Shown: positions 26,423 to 36,177, counted from the first letter of the stretch. The stretch: DNA of 64,000 bases from Roseovarius indicus (GCF_008728195.1 NZ_CP031598.1:62001-126000), one strand, 5' to 3'. Numbers and translations: made by a program. The notes: generated by a model from the sequence alone, not told the origin.

Positions 26423-27481
26423 TTAGCCGACATTTTCGAAGCTTCCATGCGCCAAGTCAAAAACCTTTCTCATGACGGTGGGTAACGAAGCGGGGCGGAA
26501 CTCGTGCCGGGGGATGAAGGTGCCGTGTTCCGGCTCGGCATCGGGGGGCAGGTTGGCCACGTCGATTTTCAGGCGCAGGTGGAAATGGGTGAAGGTGTGG
26601 CGGGCTTCTTCCGTCAGGCGGTGCCAGTCGGCCTTTATCGGCGGGGCGGCGCGGGGGTCTTCGTTCCAGTCGCTGCCGGGCCAGCCCAGCATGCCGCCCA
26701 AAAGGCCGCTATCGGGACGGCGTTCCAGCAGCCAGGCGCCATCGGCGCGGCGGGCGACATAGGCGTAGCCATAGCGGGTGGGCTTGGTTTTCTTGGGCGC
26801 CTTGACGGGAAGCTCGGCCTGAATGCCGGCGGTGCGGGCGAGGCAGGGCTCGCGCCAGGGGCAGATGCCGCAGGCGGGGCTTCGCGGCGTGCAGATGGTG
26901 GCGCCGAGGTCCATCACGGCCTGGGCATAGCAGCCGGGGCGGTGGTTTGGCGTCATCTCGGCGGCGGCGGCTTTCATCTCGGGTTTGGCGGCGGGCATGG
27001 GGGTGCGGATGTCGAAGAGGCGGGCCATCACACGCTCGACATTGCCGTCGACCACGACTTCCGGCTCATCGAAGGCGATGGCGGAGATGGCGGCGGCGGT
27101 ATAGGGGCCGATGCCGGGCAACGCCTGCAGCCCCTCGCGGGTTTCGGGGAAGCGGCCGCCATGCTCATCGGCCACCACGCGGGCGCATTTCAGGAGGTTG
27201 CGGGCGCGGGCGTAGTAGCCAAGGCCCGCCCATTCGCCCATCACCATGCCATCCTCGGCGCGGGCGAGGTCGGTGACCGTGGGCCAGAGCGTGGTGAAGC
27301 GTTCGAAATAGGCCTTTACCGCCGCGACAGTGGTCTGTTGCAGCATCACCTCGGAGAGCCACACGCGGTAAGGGTCGGGCCGCACGCCCGCCGCCCGCGC
27401 CGAGGGCCCCACGCGCCATGGCAGGTCGCGCGCATGGCGGTCGTACCAGTCGAGGATGTCCTGAACCTGCCTGTCACGCAT
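26423..27481 (-). CDS. mutY: A/G-specific adenine DNA glycosylase
   Basis: A 352-residue base-excision enzyme that removes adenine opposite 8-oxoguanine. It carries SEVMLQQTTVAAV near the N-terminus, a helix-hairpin-helix LQALPGIGPYTAAAISAI, and VVDGNVERVMARL. The 4Fe-4S loop is Cys-x6-Cys-x2-Cys-x5-Cys (CTPRSPACGICPWREPC). A C-terminal NUDIX-like domain follows. It lies divergent from the DciA-like gene and 33 bp before alkB in the same direction. Confidence 0.96.
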   Translation of the reverse strand: MRDRQVQDILDWYDRHARDLPWRVGPSARAAGVRPDPYRVWLSEVMLQQTTVAAVKAYFERFTTLWPTVTDLARAEDGMVMGEWAGLGYYARARNLLKCARVVADEHGGRFPETREGLQALPGIGPYTAAAISAIAFDEPEVVVDGNVERVMARLFDIRTPMPAAKPEMKAAAAEMTPNHRPGCYAQAVMDLGATICTPRSPACGICPWREPCLARTAGIQAELPVKAPKKTKPTRYGYAYVARRADGAWLLERRPDSGLLGGMLGWPGSDWNEDPRAAPPIKADWHRLTEEARHTFTHFHLRLKIDVANLPPDAEPEHGTFIPRHEFRPASLPTVMRKVFDLAHGSFENVG

Positions 27482-27564
27482 CTGTTATGCCTCTCCCTCA
27501 TCTCGGGGGCTGTCATCGCCCGTTACTTCGCATAAGTTAGGGCAGAACCGCCGGGAGGTCAGCC

Positions 27565-28074
27565 ATGCCCGCCCACAAGGGCACAACATTCGGTTTCAAG
27601 CGCGGCGCGACGCTGCTGGGCCCGCAGATCCGCAAGGCGTCGGAGACGCGCGGCTTTGCTGTGAGCCGCGTGCTGACCCATTGGGCCGAGATCGTGGGGG
27701 AAGACCTTGCCGCCATCGCCCGCCCCGTCGAGGTCAGTTATGGCCGGCAGGGGTTCGGCGCAACCCTGTCTGTTCTGACCACCGGCGCGCAGGCCCCGAT
27801 GCTGGAAATGCAGAAGGAGACCCTGCGCGAGCGGGTGAACGCGGCCTATGGCTATAACGCCATCGCGCGCATCCGCATCACCCAGACCGCGCCCACCGGC
27901 TTTGCCGAGGGGCAGGTGGCATTCGAGACGCGCCCGAAGGCCAAGCCGGTCGCCAAGCCCGACCCGGAGGCCGAGCGCCACGCGGCCGAGATTGCCGCGC
28001 CGGTCCATGACGAGGGGCTGAGGCAGGCCCTTGAAGCCCTGGGCCGGAACGTTTTATCCAGACGCAAACCCTGA
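27565..28074 (+). CDS. DUF721/DciA-like protein
   Basis: A 169-residue protein with the DUF721 fold: FAVSRVLTHWAEIVGEDLAAIARPVEV, a beta strand GATLSVLTTGAQAPMLEMQKETLRERVNAAYG and IARIRITQTAP. Bacterial members (DciA) help load the replicative helicase in species lacking DnaC, as expected in alphaproteobacteria. The C-terminus is a charged linker with a final helix. The DsbA-like gene starts 16 bp downstream; a mutY-dciA-dsbA neighbourhood is usual in this family of bacteria. Confidence 0.9.
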   Translation: MPAHKGTTFGFKRGATLLGPQIRKASETRGFAVSRVLTHWAEIVGEDLAAIARPVEVSYGRQGFGATLSVLTTGAQAPMLEMQKETLRERVNAAYGYNAIARIRITQTAPTGFAEGQVAFETRPKAKPVAKPDPEAERHAAEIAAPVHDEGLRQALEALGRNVLSRRKP

Positions 28075-28090
28075 CCAAAGGAATTCCGCG

Positions 28091-28801
28091 ATGAACCGCA
28101 TGATCGTTTCCGGGGGCCTGGCCCTCGCTCTTGTTGCCGGCCTGGCCTGGTGGCTGAACTCGGCCCCGACGCCGGCGCAGTCCGAGCTGCCTTTCGCCGC
28201 CGTCAACGCGCAGGAAAGCGACGCCGAGACCGAGGAAGGCGCAGAAGCCGCCGAGGAGGAGATCGACACCTCGACCATTGTCGAGATGTCGATGGGCAAC
28301 CCCGACGCCGAGGTCACGCTGATCGAATACGCGTCGTTCACCTGCCCGCATTGCGCCAACTTCCACCAGAACCAGTTCAAGGAGCTGAAGGCGGATTACA
28401 TCGACACCGACAAGATCAACTTCATCTACCGTGATGTCTATTTCGACCGCTACGGCCTGTGGGCCGCGATGGTCGCGCGCTGTGGCGGGCAGGAACGGTT
28501 CTTCGGCATTTCCGACATGCTTTATACCCAGCAGCGCGACTGGATCGGTAACGGGCAGGACCCGGTCGCGATCGCCGACCGGCTGCGCAAGATCGGTAAG
28601 GTTGCCGGGCTGGACGACGATCAGCTCGAGGCGTGCCTGACCGACAACCAGAAGGCCAAGACGTTGGTCGCCTGGTACCAGGAGAACGCCGAGGAAGACG
28701 ATATCACCTCGACGCCGACGCTGGTGATTAACGGCGAGAAGCACTCGAACATGGCCTATGACGAGCTGAAAGAGGTTCTCGACGAGGCGCTCGGCGAATG
28801 A
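28091..28801 (+). CDS. DsbA-family thiol-disulfide oxidoreductase
   Basis: A 236-residue exported protein. Start 28091 follows AAAGGAATTCCGCG and gives an N-terminal membrane or signal segment (MIVSGGLALALVAGLAWWL). An acidic linker (ESDAETEEGAEAAEEE) leads to a thioredoxin-fold domain with the active site CPHC (Cys85-Cys88) in SFTCPHCANFH, and a cis-Pro in TSTPTLVINGE. It is the BdbD/DsbA-like branch, probably acting on periplasmic thiols. Its stop overlaps the next gene's start (ATGA 28798-28801). Confidence 0.93.
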   Translation: MNRMIVSGGLALALVAGLAWWLNSAPTPAQSELPFAAVNAQESDAETEEGAEAAEEEIDTSTIVEMSMGNPDAEVTLIEYASFTCPHCANFHQNQFKELKADYIDTDKINFIYRDVYFDRYGLWAAMVARCGGQERFFGISDMLYTQQRDWIGNGQDPVAIADRLRKIGKVAGLDDDQLEACLTDNQKAKTLVAWYQENAEEDDITSTPTLVINGEKHSNMAYDELKEVLDEALGE

Positions 28802-29913
28802 AGCAGGCACCGCTGGCCGGGTTGAAGGTTGTCGAGCTGGCCCGCATCCTGGCCGGGCCGTGGGCCGGGCAGACGCTGGCCGACCTGGGCGCCGAAGTGA
28901 TCAAGGTGGAAAGCCCCGCGGGCGACGATACCCGCGCGTGGGGCCCGCCCTTCATCGAGCGAGAGGGCGACCGGACGGCGGCCTATTTCCATTCCTGCAA
29001 CCGGGGCAAGGCCAGCGTGGCCGTCGATTTCCGCACCGAGGCGGGGCAGGCCCGGGTGCGGGAGCTGGTGGCGGATGCGGATATCCTGATCGAGAATTTC
29101 AAGGTGGGTGGTCTGGCCAAGTACGGCCTGGATTATGCCAGCCTGTCGGAGCTGAACCCCGGGCTGATCTATTGCTCGATCACCGGGTTCGGGCAGGATG
29201 GGCCGTATGCGCACCGGGCCGGGTATGACTACATCATCCAGGGCATGTCGGGGCTGATGTCGATCACCGGCGAGCCCGAGGGCCAGCCGCAGCGTGCGGG
29301 CGTGGCGGTGACGGACCTGTTCACCGGGCTCTATTCCGTGGCCGGTATCCTTGCCGCGCTGCATCAGCGCGAGCGTACCGGGCGGGGGCAGCATATCGAC
29401 ATGGCGCTGCTCGATTGCGCCGTGGCGGCGACGGCGAACCAGGCGATGAACTATCTCTCGACCGGCACGCCGCCGGGACGGACGGGGAATTATCACCCCA
29501 ACCTTGCACCCTACCAGGTGTTCGACTGTGCCGACGGCTATATCATCATCGCCACGGGCAATGATGCGCAATACCAGCGGCTGTGCCGGGTGCTGGGCTG
29601 TGATGACCTGGCGGAGGCGCCGGAGTATCTGAGGAACGCCGACCGGGTGGCGAATCGGGAGGCGTTGATCGCAGCGCTGACGGCGCGGACGGTGACGTTT
29701 TCCAAGGCCGGTCTGCTGGCGGCCTGCGAAGCCGATGGCATTCCCGCCGGGCCGATCAACGACCTGTCGGAAGTGTTCGACGACCCGCAGGTGAAGGCGC
29801 GGGGGATGCAGGTGGATTTCGACGGCGTGCCGGGGGTGCGCGGGCCCTTCAGGTTCTCCGATGCCGACCTCGCGCTGAACCGGGCGTCGCCGAAGCTGGG
29901 CGAGGATGGGTAA
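28798..29913 (+). CDS. CaiB/BaiF-family (type III) CoA-transferase
   Basis: A 371-residue CoA-transferase. The N-terminus has PLAGLKVVELARILAGPWAGQTLADLGAEVIKVE, then DFRTEAG, DILIENFKVG, and GYDYIIQGMSGLMSITG. The likely nucleophilic Asp206 is in HIDMALLDCAVAA, matching the Asp that forms an anhydride with the acyl donor in formyl-CoA transferase. The ending PGVRGPFRFSDA is typical. Substrates of this family are mostly unassigned. It is coupled by overlap to the DsbA-like gene, a linkage with no obvious biochemical sense. Confidence 0.93.
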   Translation: MKQAPLAGLKVVELARILAGPWAGQTLADLGAEVIKVESPAGDDTRAWGPPFIEREGDRTAAYFHSCNRGKASVAVDFRTEAGQARVRELVADADILIENFKVGGLAKYGLDYASLSELNPGLIYCSITGFGQDGPYAHRAGYDYIIQGMSGLMSITGEPEGQPQRAGVAVTDLFTGLYSVAGILAALHQRERTGRGQHIDMALLDCAVAATANQAMNYLSTGTPPGRTGNYHPNLAPYQVFDCADGYIIIATGNDAQYQRLCRVLGCDDLAEAPEYLRNADRVANREALIAALTARTVTFSKAGLLAACEADGIPAGPINDLSEVFDDPQVKARGMQVDFDGVPGVRGPFRFSDADLALNRASPKLGEDG

Positions 29914-29923
29914 TATGTGGGGT

Positions 29924-29940
29924 GGTGGGTTTCACCCACC
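29924..29940. terminator. Hairpin between convergent CoA-transferase and lpxK genes
   Basis: GGTGGGT-TTC-ACCCACC forms a 7-bp stem with a 3-nt loop and ends one base before the lpxK stop codon. The word GTGGGTTTCACCCACCCTAC resembles a palindromic repeat common in roseobacter intergenic regions. There is no T-run, so bidirectional termination is only a guess. Confidence 0.45.
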
Positions 29941-30930
29941 CTACAACAGCTTATCCAACGCCTGATCGAAGGCCGACCAATCCTCTATTTCGAGTCTAAC
30001 CGGCAGGGTCAGCACCTTCTGGCGGAAGGCTTGTGGCAGGCGAACGGCGTCTTTCTCGGTGGTGACAAGCTGGGCGTTCAGCAGTTTCGCCTCGGCTTCC
30101 AGCCGTGTCATCAGGGCCTGCGTCAGCGGCTGGTGATCCTCCAGCGCCTCGGCGCGGGAGAGTTCGGCGCCGAGCGAGCGGAGGGTGGCGAAGAATTTCT
30201 CGGGGTGGCCTATGCCGGCGAAGGCGAGGAAGCGGGTGTCGGACCAGTCCATGCCGGTTTGCAGCGGGGCGAGGTGGCCGGTGAGCCTAGGTTTGGTGAT
30301 CGCCTGACCCCAGTCTTTTTGAAAGGTTTCCTGCGCGGGTTCGGGCCCGATGCTGAGCAGCAGGTCGGCGCGGGAGAGGCCGGCCGCTACGGGCTCGCGC
30401 AGGGGGCCGGCGGGAATGCAAAGCCCGTTGCCGAAGCCCTTGGCAGCGTCGACCACGACGAGCGAGAGATCTTTCGCCACGGAGGGGTTTTGGAACCCGT
30501 CATCCATTACGATCACATCGGCCCCGGCCTTGACGGCGGCCTGGGCGGCAGCCGCCCGGTCGCGGCCGATCCAGACGCGGGTGAAGGCGGCGATTAGCAG
30601 GGGTTCGTCGCCCACTTCTGCATAACCGTGGGTCTTCGGGTCGACCTCGACCGGGCCGGTCAGGGTGCCACCATAGCCACGGGAGACGACGGCGGGGGTG
30701 AGACCCTTCTCCTGCAGCCGTTGGACCAGAGCGATCACGGTTGGGGTCTTGCCCGTGCCGCCGGCGTTGAGATTGCCGACGCAGATGACCGGCACGCCGG
30801 GCTTCACGCCTTGCCCGCGCGCCAGCCGCCGGGCGGTGGCGCGGGCGTAGAGGGCGCCCAGGGGCGACAGCAGCCGCGCCATCGCACCGGGCTTCGTTGG
30901 GGGATTGTCCCAGAAGGGCGGCGCGCGCAT
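29941..30930 (-). CDS. lpxK: Tetraacyldisaccharide 4'-kinase
   Basis: A 329-residue lipid A kinase that phosphorylates the 4' position of the disaccharide precursor at the inner membrane. The start at 30930 ([11 protein letters not shown]) is the family N-terminus and overlaps the waaA stop as ATGA. The P-loop [14 protein letters not shown] follows an amphipathic N-terminal helix; later [25 protein letters not shown] and [14 protein letters not shown] are typical. Length is normal. It forms a lipid A/core pair with waaA. Confidence 0.96.
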   Translation of the reverse strand: MRAPPFWDNPPTKPGAMARLLSPLGALYARATARRLARGQGVKPGVPVICVGNLNAGGTGKTPTVIALVQRLQEKGLTPAVVSRGYGGTLTGPVEVDPKTHGYAEVGDEPLLIAAFTRVWIGRDRAAAAQAAVKAGADVIVMDDGFQNPSVAKDLSLVVVDAAKGFGNGLCIPAGPLREPVAAGLSRADLLLSIGPEPAQETFQKDWGQAITKPRLTGHLAPLQTGMDWSDTRFLAFAGIGHPEKFFATLRSLGAELSRAEALEDHQPLTQALMTRLEAEAKLLNAQLVTTEKDAVRLPQAFRQKVLTLPVRLEIEDWSAFDQALDKLL

Positions 30931-32144
30931 CAGGTGACCGTCCGTTCGTCGAGCGCGGTGAGGATGGCGTCGACGAGCTGATCCATCACCGCGGCGCTTT
31001 GGGTGGCGACGTCCCACGCGGCGTGGGCCATGGCGGCCGACTGGTCGGGCGGGATGACGCGCTGTACGGCCTCGGCGAGCGTGTGGACATCGCGGACGAT
31101 GCGGGCCGCGCCGGCCTCGGCGAAGCGGGAATAGGCGGCGAGATAGGTGCGGATATTGGGCCCGTATAGGATGGCCGAGCCGTGTGCCGCCGGTTCGTTC
31201 GGGTCGCTGCCATGGGCGCCGGCGATGAGCGAACTGCCCATGAAGCAGATCGGGGAAATCCGGTACCAGAGGCCGAGCTCGCCGCGGGTGTCGGCAAGGA
31301 TCACCTGGGTCGTTTCATCCGGAAGGGACCCTTCCGACCAGGTGATGTAGCGCATGCCGCTGGCCTTGAGCGCCTCGTGATAGGGGGCTGTGTCGTCGGG
31401 GTCGGCGGGGGCGATGACCAGAAGGACACGGTGCGACATGCCGATCACCGCCTCGTTCGCTTCGAGCACGGTGGAGAGTTCATCCACATGCAGGCGCGCC
31501 GCCAGCCAGATCGGGCGGCCGCGCAAGAGGCCGGTCAGCTCTTCGTGGTCGCTTTCGTTATAGGGCAGGGGCTTCGATTCCTCGCGCAGGGCGCCGGTGA
31601 CGCGGATCGTGGTGTCGCGCAGGCCGACGCGGCGGCGGAGGAAGGTTTCGGTGCCCTGCGTGCGGGCCATGATGAAGGCGAAGCGGCGTAGGGCGGTGCG
31701 GCTGGAGCTGGGCAGAAGGCGCCAGCCGGGCTGGGTGAGCCGGGCTTCGTCGGCGTCGACGAGGTAGAGCGGCATGCCGGTGCGGTGGGCGGCGCTCAGG
31801 ATGGCGGGTTTCAGGTCACCGGCTGTCCAGACGCAGAGATCGGGGCGCCAGTGAGAGACGAACGCCTGGGCCGCAGCGGAGGTGTCGGCAGGGGTGGGGT
31901 GGATATAGACGCTCGCCGGCTCCTGCGGGAGGATATCGGGGGCGCCGGTCAACAGAACGTGGATGTCGGGCCGGGCGTTGGCCAGCCGGTCGGCAAGATG
32001 TAGCGCCACGTCGGCATGGGTGCGGGTGGTGGCGTGGCACCAGACGACCTCGCCCTCGGGACGCGAGGGCAGGTCTGCCTCGTGCTCGCCCGTGCCCGCT
32101 GGGGCCGGGCTCAGGTATGACCCCAGTTTGCGCGCCCCTCCCAT
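30930..32144 (-). CDS. waaA: 3-deoxy-D-manno-octulosonic acid (Kdo) transferase
   Basis: A 404-residue GT30 glycosyltransferase that adds Kdo to lipid IVA. N-terminal half: [58 protein letters not shown]-terminal donor half: [32 protein letters not shown], the nucleotide-sugar region. No ATG lies further upstream in frame before a stop, so 32144 is used. The usual hydrophobic N-terminal anchor is not evident here, which is slightly unusual. Translationally coupled to lpxK. Confidence 0.93.
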   Translation of the reverse strand: MGGARKLGSYLSPAPAGTGEHEADLPSRPEGEVVWCHATTRTHADVALHLADRLANARPDIHVLLTGAPDILPQEPASVYIHPTPADTSAAAQAFVSHWRPDLCVWTAGDLKPAILSAAHRTGMPLYLVDADEARLTQPGWRLLPSSSRTALRRFAFIMARTQGTETFLRRRVGLRDTTIRVTGALREESKPLPYNESDHEELTGLLRGRPIWLAARLHVDELSTVLEANEAVIGMSHRVLLVIAPADPDDTAPYHEALKASGMRYITWSEGSLPDETTQVILADTRGELGLWYRISPICFMGSSLIAGAHGSDPNEPAAHGSAILYGPNIRTYLAAYSRFAEAGAARIVRDVHTLAEAVQRVIPPDQSAAMAHAAWDVATQSAAVMDQLVDAILTALDERTVT

Positions 32145-32352
32145 GGCCGGATCAGCCGAGTCGCGCGGTCGCGGGCGCCGCGGCCTCTTGATCGCGGAGG
32201 CGGTGCTGGCTGTGTGTCATGGCGCGTCCTCTCGCGGGCCTCAAATCGGGCGCAGGGTAGACCTTTGCCCGGCAGGGTCAAGCATGGCGCCTTGACGGAA
32301 GCCGGGAAAGGGGCGAGTCAGGATGGCAGTCACAAGCGGGATATTCCACCTC

Positions 32353-33090
32353 ATGCCCAAGCCCTTCCTCGTGCTGCAACTGCGCCCCGAAACCGAGGCC
32401 GCCGACGATGAATTCGCGGCGATCCTGCGCAAGGGCGGGCTGGAGGAGGGGCAGGTGCGGCGCATCCGGCTGGATCAGGAGGATCTGCCGGGCGATCTGC
32501 GGCTTGACGCGTTGTCTGGCGTGATTGTGGGCGGCGGCCCCGGCTGTGTGAGTGACGCGCCGGAGGAGAAATCGCAGGTCGAGGCCCGGATCGAGGCGCA
32601 GGTGCTGTCGCTGATGCCGGAGATCACAGAGCGCGACTTTCCCTTTCTCGGCTGCTGCTATGGGATCGGTATTCTGGGCAAGCACCTGGCCGGCGATGTC
32701 AGCAAGCGGGCGCATTCGGAGCCGGTTGGCACCTCGGCCTGCGAGGTGACGGCGGAGGGGAAGGACGACCCACTGCTGGATGGTGTGCCGACGGCGTTCG
32801 ATGCGTTCGTGGGCCACAAGGAGGCATTGCAGGCGCTGCCGCAGGGGTGCGTGCATCTGGTCAGGTCGGAGGCCTGCCCGTTCCAGATGGTCCGGCATGG
32901 CGCGCATGTCTATGCCACGCAATTCCACCCCGAGGCCGATGCGGACGGGTTCGAGACCCGTATCCGCATCTATCGCAACAAGGGGTATTTTCCGCCCGAG
33001 ACGGCGGATGAGCTGATCTGCATGTGCCGTGCGGCCGAGGTATTCGCGCCGGAGATGATCCTGCGGAACTTCGTGGCGCGGTACGGCTAG
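32353..33090 (+). CDS. Class I glutamine amidotransferase-like protein
   Basis: A 245-residue protein of the type 1 glutamine amidotransferase fold. It carries GVIVGGGPGCVSDAPEEK, a nucleophile Cys in the FLGCCYGIGILG elbow, and YATQFHPEAD with the catalytic His and Glu. Such stand-alone domains, related to GuaA's N-terminal part, often act on gamma-glutamyl compounds or as subunits of unknown synthetases. I start at 32353 (MPKPFLVLQLRPE), the conserved-looking N-terminus; an in-frame ATG at 32323 cannot be excluded. It lies divergent from waaA and convergent with rpiB. Confidence 0.9.
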   Translation: MPKPFLVLQLRPETEAADDEFAAILRKGGLEEGQVRRIRLDQEDLPGDLRLDALSGVIVGGGPGCVSDAPEEKSQVEARIEAQVLSLMPEITERDFPFLGCCYGIGILGKHLAGDVSKRAHSEPVGTSACEVTAEGKDDPLLDGVPTAFDAFVGHKEALQALPQGCVHLVRSEACPFQMVRHGAHVYATQFHPEADADGFETRIRIYRNKGYFPPETADELICMCRAAEVFAPEMILRNFVARYG

Positions 33091-33094
33091 AGGC

Positions 33095-33547
33095 TTACGC
33101 CTCCTCGACCGCCTCGATCATGTCGACCCGGGTGGCGTGGCGGCCGCCTTCGAACTCGGCCTCGAGGAAGGCATCGACGATGTCGAGCGCCAGCCCCTCG
33201 CCCACGACCCGCGCGCCCAGCGACAGGATGTTGGCGTCGTTGTGCTGGCGGATCATCCGGGCGGAGAACGTGTCGGAGCAGACACCGCAGCGGATGCCCT
33301 TCACCTTGTTGGCGGCCATCATGATGCCCTGACCTGTGCCGCAGAGGATGATACCGAGCGCGCAATCGCCCGAGGCGACCTTTTCGGCGGCGGCCTGCCC
33401 GTGCTTGGGGTAATGGGTGCTTTCGGGGGTCATCGGCCCGATATCGACGGCTTCCCATCCGGCGGCGGTGATGTGCTCGGCGATCGCCTGGCGAAGCGCG
33501 ATGGCGGCGTGGTCGCTGGAAAGGACGATGCGTTTGCTGGCTGTCAT
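33095..33547 (-). CDS. rpiB: Ribose-5-phosphate isomerase B
   Basis: A 150-residue RpiB/LacAB isomerase that interconverts ribose-5- and ribulose-5-phosphate. It has IVLSSDHAAIALR at the start, the CGTGQGIMMAANKVKGIRCGVC active-site segment with its catalytic Cys, and ARMIRQHNDANILSLGARVVG. Start 33547 is placed at the family N-terminus; the frame is open further upstream without support. It ends 4 bp from the convergent amidotransferase gene. Confidence 0.96.
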   Translation of the reverse strand: MTASKRIVLSSDHAAIALRQAIAEHITAAGWEAVDIGPMTPESTHYPKHGQAAAEKVASGDCALGIILCGTGQGIMMAANKVKGIRCGVCSDTFSARMIRQHNDANILSLGARVVGEGLALDIVDAFLEAEFEGGRHATRVDMIEAVEEA

Positions 33548-33643
33548 GGGAAGGCCCCGATCTAGGATGGTGTCGCTGGGAGGTGGCCGTTGGCCGGTCA
33601 CCGCCCGACTAGCAAACGTACCGGGGTTTCGGAAGCCCCAAAG

Positions 33644-33675
33644 GAAAAGGCCGCGGGCGATGCCGCGGCCTTTTC
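33644..33675 (-). terminator. Terminator downstream of ctpA
   Basis: A perfect 13-bp stem, GAAAAGGCCGCGG/CCGCGGCCTTTTC, with a 6-nt loop. On the minus strand it is followed by TTTTCCTTT and lies 17 bp after the ctpA stop, ending the rsfS-to-ctpA run before rpiB. Confidence 0.8.
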
Positions 33676-33692
33676 GTTGACTGTGATCCGGA

Positions 33693-35036
33693 TCACTCTT
33701 TGCCGGTGAGCGCCGTGAGACCCTTGAGGATGTCGATGGCGTAGGCCAGCTGGTAATCCTCGTCGCGCAGCTTGGCGGCCTCTTCGGCGCGCTCCTGCTC
33801 TTCCTCGATCTGGCGGATCTCGTCTTCGGAGAGGCTGTCATTGTCCAGCCGGCCGCGCAGATCGGCTTCAGAGCGCGAGCGCGGGGTGGTCGATTCCTCC
33901 TCGTCGTCCTCTTCGCTGGCGGCGGGGCGGCGGGGCTGGGCGACGACGATGTCGGGCGACACGCCGAGCGCCTGGATCGAACGGCCCGACGGCGTGTAGT
34001 AGCGGGCTGTCGTGAGGCGCATCGCGCCGTCACCGCGCAGCGGCATGACCGTCTGGACCGAGCCCTTGCCGAAGCTCTTGGTGCCGACCACGATGGCGCG
34101 GCGGTGATCCTTGAGGGCGCCGGCAACGATTTCCGATGCGCTGGCCGAGCCGCCGTTGATCAGGACCACCATCGGCAGACCTTCGGCCAGGTCGCCGGCG
34201 GTGGCGTTGAAACGCTCGCCATCCTCGGGGTTGCGGCCCCGGGTGCTGACGATCTCGCCCTTGTCGAGGAACGCGTCGGAGACCTTGATCGCCTGGGTCA
34301 GAAGGCCGCCCGGGTTGTTGCGCAAGTCGAGCACGATGCCCGAGACCTTGTCCATGCCGCCGGCTTCCTCGACCTGTTCGTTGAACCCGCTTTCGAGGTT
34401 CTTGAAGGTCTGGTCGTTGAAGGTCGTCACGCGCAGGACCACGGTGTTGCGCTCGGTCCGGGCGCGGACGGCGGTCAGCTTGATCGTGTCGCGGATGATC
34501 GACAGGTCGAAGGGTTCGGCCTCGCCTTCGCGCACCACGGTGATGACGATTTCCGAGCCGACCGGGCCGCGCATCATGTCGACCGCCTCGTCGAGGGTCA
34601 GGCCGAGGACGCTTTCGCCGTCGACATGGGTGATGAAATCGCCCGCCTCGACGCCGGCATTATCAGCCGGGGTGCCGTCGATCGGCGAGACGACCTTCAC
34701 GAAGCCCTCTTCCTGGGTCACCTCGATGCCGAGGCCGCCGAACTCGCCACGGGTCTGCACGCGCATGTCGGCGGCGTCGTCGGGCGAGAGGTAGCTGGAA
34801 TGCGGGTCGAGCGAGGTCAGCATGCCGTTGATGGCGGCCTCGATCAGCTCGCCCTCGTCGACCTCTTCGACATATTGGGAACGGATACGTTCGAAGATGT
34901 CGCCGAACAGGTCGAGCTGTTCATAGACATTCGTCGTCTTGGCGGCCTCCTGCGCCAGCAGGGGCGCGGCGACCTGGGTTGTCACGACCACGCTGGCCAG
35001 CGTTCCGGCCAGCGCAGCCATCAGGAATTTCTTCAT
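33693..35036 (-). CDS. ctpA: S41-family C-terminal processing peptidase
   Basis: A 447-residue exported protease. Signal peptide (MKKFLMAALAGTLASVVVTTQVAAPLLA), then an N-terminal helical region, a PDZ domain (GLGIEVTQEEGFVKVVSPIDGTPADNAGVEAGD), and the S41 core with GIVLDLRNNPGGLLTQA, the serine elbow NGGSASASEIVAGALKDH, and GTKSFGKGSVQTVMPL carrying the catalytic Lys. The C-terminal tail is long and acidic/charged. It follows the EnvC-like gene by 7 bp; such proteases trim periplasmic proteins and cell-wall enzymes. Confidence 0.96.
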   Translation of the reverse strand: MKKFLMAALAGTLASVVVTTQVAAPLLAQEAAKTTNVYEQLDLFGDIFERIRSQYVEEVDEGELIEAAINGMLTSLDPHSSYLSPDDAADMRVQTRGEFGGLGIEVTQEEGFVKVVSPIDGTPADNAGVEAGDFITHVDGESVLGLTLDEAVDMMRGPVGSEIVITVVREGEAEPFDLSIIRDTIKLTAVRARTERNTVVLRVTTFNDQTFKNLESGFNEQVEEAGGMDKVSGIVLDLRNNPGGLLTQAIKVSDAFLDKGEIVSTRGRNPEDGERFNATAGDLAEGLPMVVLINGGSASASEIVAGALKDHRRAIVVGTKSFGKGSVQTVMPLRGDGAMRLTTARYYTPSGRSIQALGVSPDIVVAQPRRPAASEEDDEEESTTPRSRSEADLRGRLDNDSLSEDEIRQIEEEQERAEEAAKLRDEDYQLAYAIDILKGLTALTGKE

Positions 35037-35043
35037 GGGTTCG

Positions 35044-36177
35044 TCATCCTCTGTCTGTCTTGAACCACGCTTCTGGATCTACCGGCGTGTTGTCCTGCCT
35101 GACCTCTACATAAAGCGTTTCCGTCTGTCCGGCACCCGTGCCGCTGCCCTCGCGGGTCAGAAGATCATCAGCGCCGGTATCCGGGCCGCCCATAAGGCCG
35201 ACCGGGCTGCCGCCTGGCAGCACCTCGCCTGTCTTCCCATAGACCACATCAAGCCCAGCAATCACAAGTAAAATGCCTGCCTGTGGCTCGAGAATGATCA
35301 CATTCCCGTAATCCAGCAACGAGCCGCGATAGCGCACCGTGGCAGGGGCGGGGGTGGTCACCAATGCGCGCGGCCGGGTGGCCATCACGATGCCGGGGCG
35401 TGTGATGCCGGCGGCGTCGGCCTCGCCCGCGCGGCGCAGGATGGTACCCTTGACCGGCAGCGGCAGTTCGCCCTTGCGGTCGGAGATACCCGGCAGGCTT
35501 CCGGGGGCCTCGTTCACCGCGATCTGGCTGAGGCCGCTGGCGAACCCTTCGAGCGTTTCGGTCGAGGCCACCAGAAGAGCGGTCTGCACCGGGTCCTCGG
35601 TGAAGCGTTTGGGCAGGTCGGTGCGGTCGGCGATGGCCTGGCTGAGGGCGGTGCGGGCGGCCTGGGCGCCGGAGAGCCCTTCCTGGAGCTTGCCCGCCGC
35701 GCTTTCCTGAAGGGCGCGCAGCACGCTGACCTCCTGCAGATCCTTGCGGAGAGCGCTGGCGCGCTGGTTGAGCGCCGGGGCCACCTCGGCCAGGATCATG
35801 CCGGAGCGGGCCGTGCCGACCGGGCCGGAGGGATGAACAAGCTGCACCGGGGCTGGCGAGGCACCGATGCCCTGCAGAACGCCCAGCAATTGGGCGATTT
35901 CGCCCTCGCGGGCTTGCAGGTCGCGCGAGAGCACCTCTTCACGGATGGCGGCGCGGCGGAGCCCCTCGCGCATGGCTTCGAGCCCGTCCTCGTAGGCGCG
36001 GATCGCCTCGGTCAGGGCGCGCACGCGGTTGCGGGCGCCATCGGCCTCGTCGAGCAGCGTGCCGGCCTCCGACAGGCGGGTGGCGGCGGCGCGGGCGGCT
36101 TCGGCCGGCTCGGGCGTGTCCTGCGCCGTGGCGGCGCCGGTCAGGAAAACGGCTATGAGCGCGGCCGCCAGCCTCAT
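35044..36177 (-). CDS. EnvC-like murein hydrolase activator (degenerate M23/LytM domain)
   Basis: A 377-residue exported protein: signal peptide (MRLAAALIAVFLTGAATA), a long coiled-coil (residues ~25-210, AAATRLSEAGTLLDEADGARNRV...), then a C-terminal LytM fold (PLPVKGTILRRAGE ... GNVIILEPQAGILLVIAGLDVVYGKTGEVLPGGSPVGLMGG). The whole protein has a single His (near residue 115, in the coiled-coil part), so the zinc-site His residues of active M23 peptidases are absent. That is expected of EnvC, which activates amidases for cell separation rather than cutting. Its start overlaps the gpmI stop (ATGA) and ctpA follows closely. Confidence 0.93.
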   Translation of the reverse strand: MRLAAALIAVFLTGAATAQDTPEPAEAARAAATRLSEAGTLLDEADGARNRVRALTEAIRAYEDGLEAMREGLRRAAIREEVLSRDLQAREGEIAQLLGVLQGIGASPAPVQLVHPSGPVGTARSGMILAEVAPALNQRASALRKDLQEVSVLRALQESAAGKLQEGLSGAQAARTALSQAIADRTDLPKRFTEDPVQTALLVASTETLEGFASGLSQIAVNEAPGSLPGISDRKGELPLPVKGTILRRAGEADAAGITRPGIVMATRPRALVTTPAPATVRYRGSLLDYGNVIILEPQAGILLVIAGLDVVYGKTGEVLPGGSPVGLMGGPDTGADDLLTREGSGTGAGQTETLYVEVRQDNTPVDPEAWFKTDRG

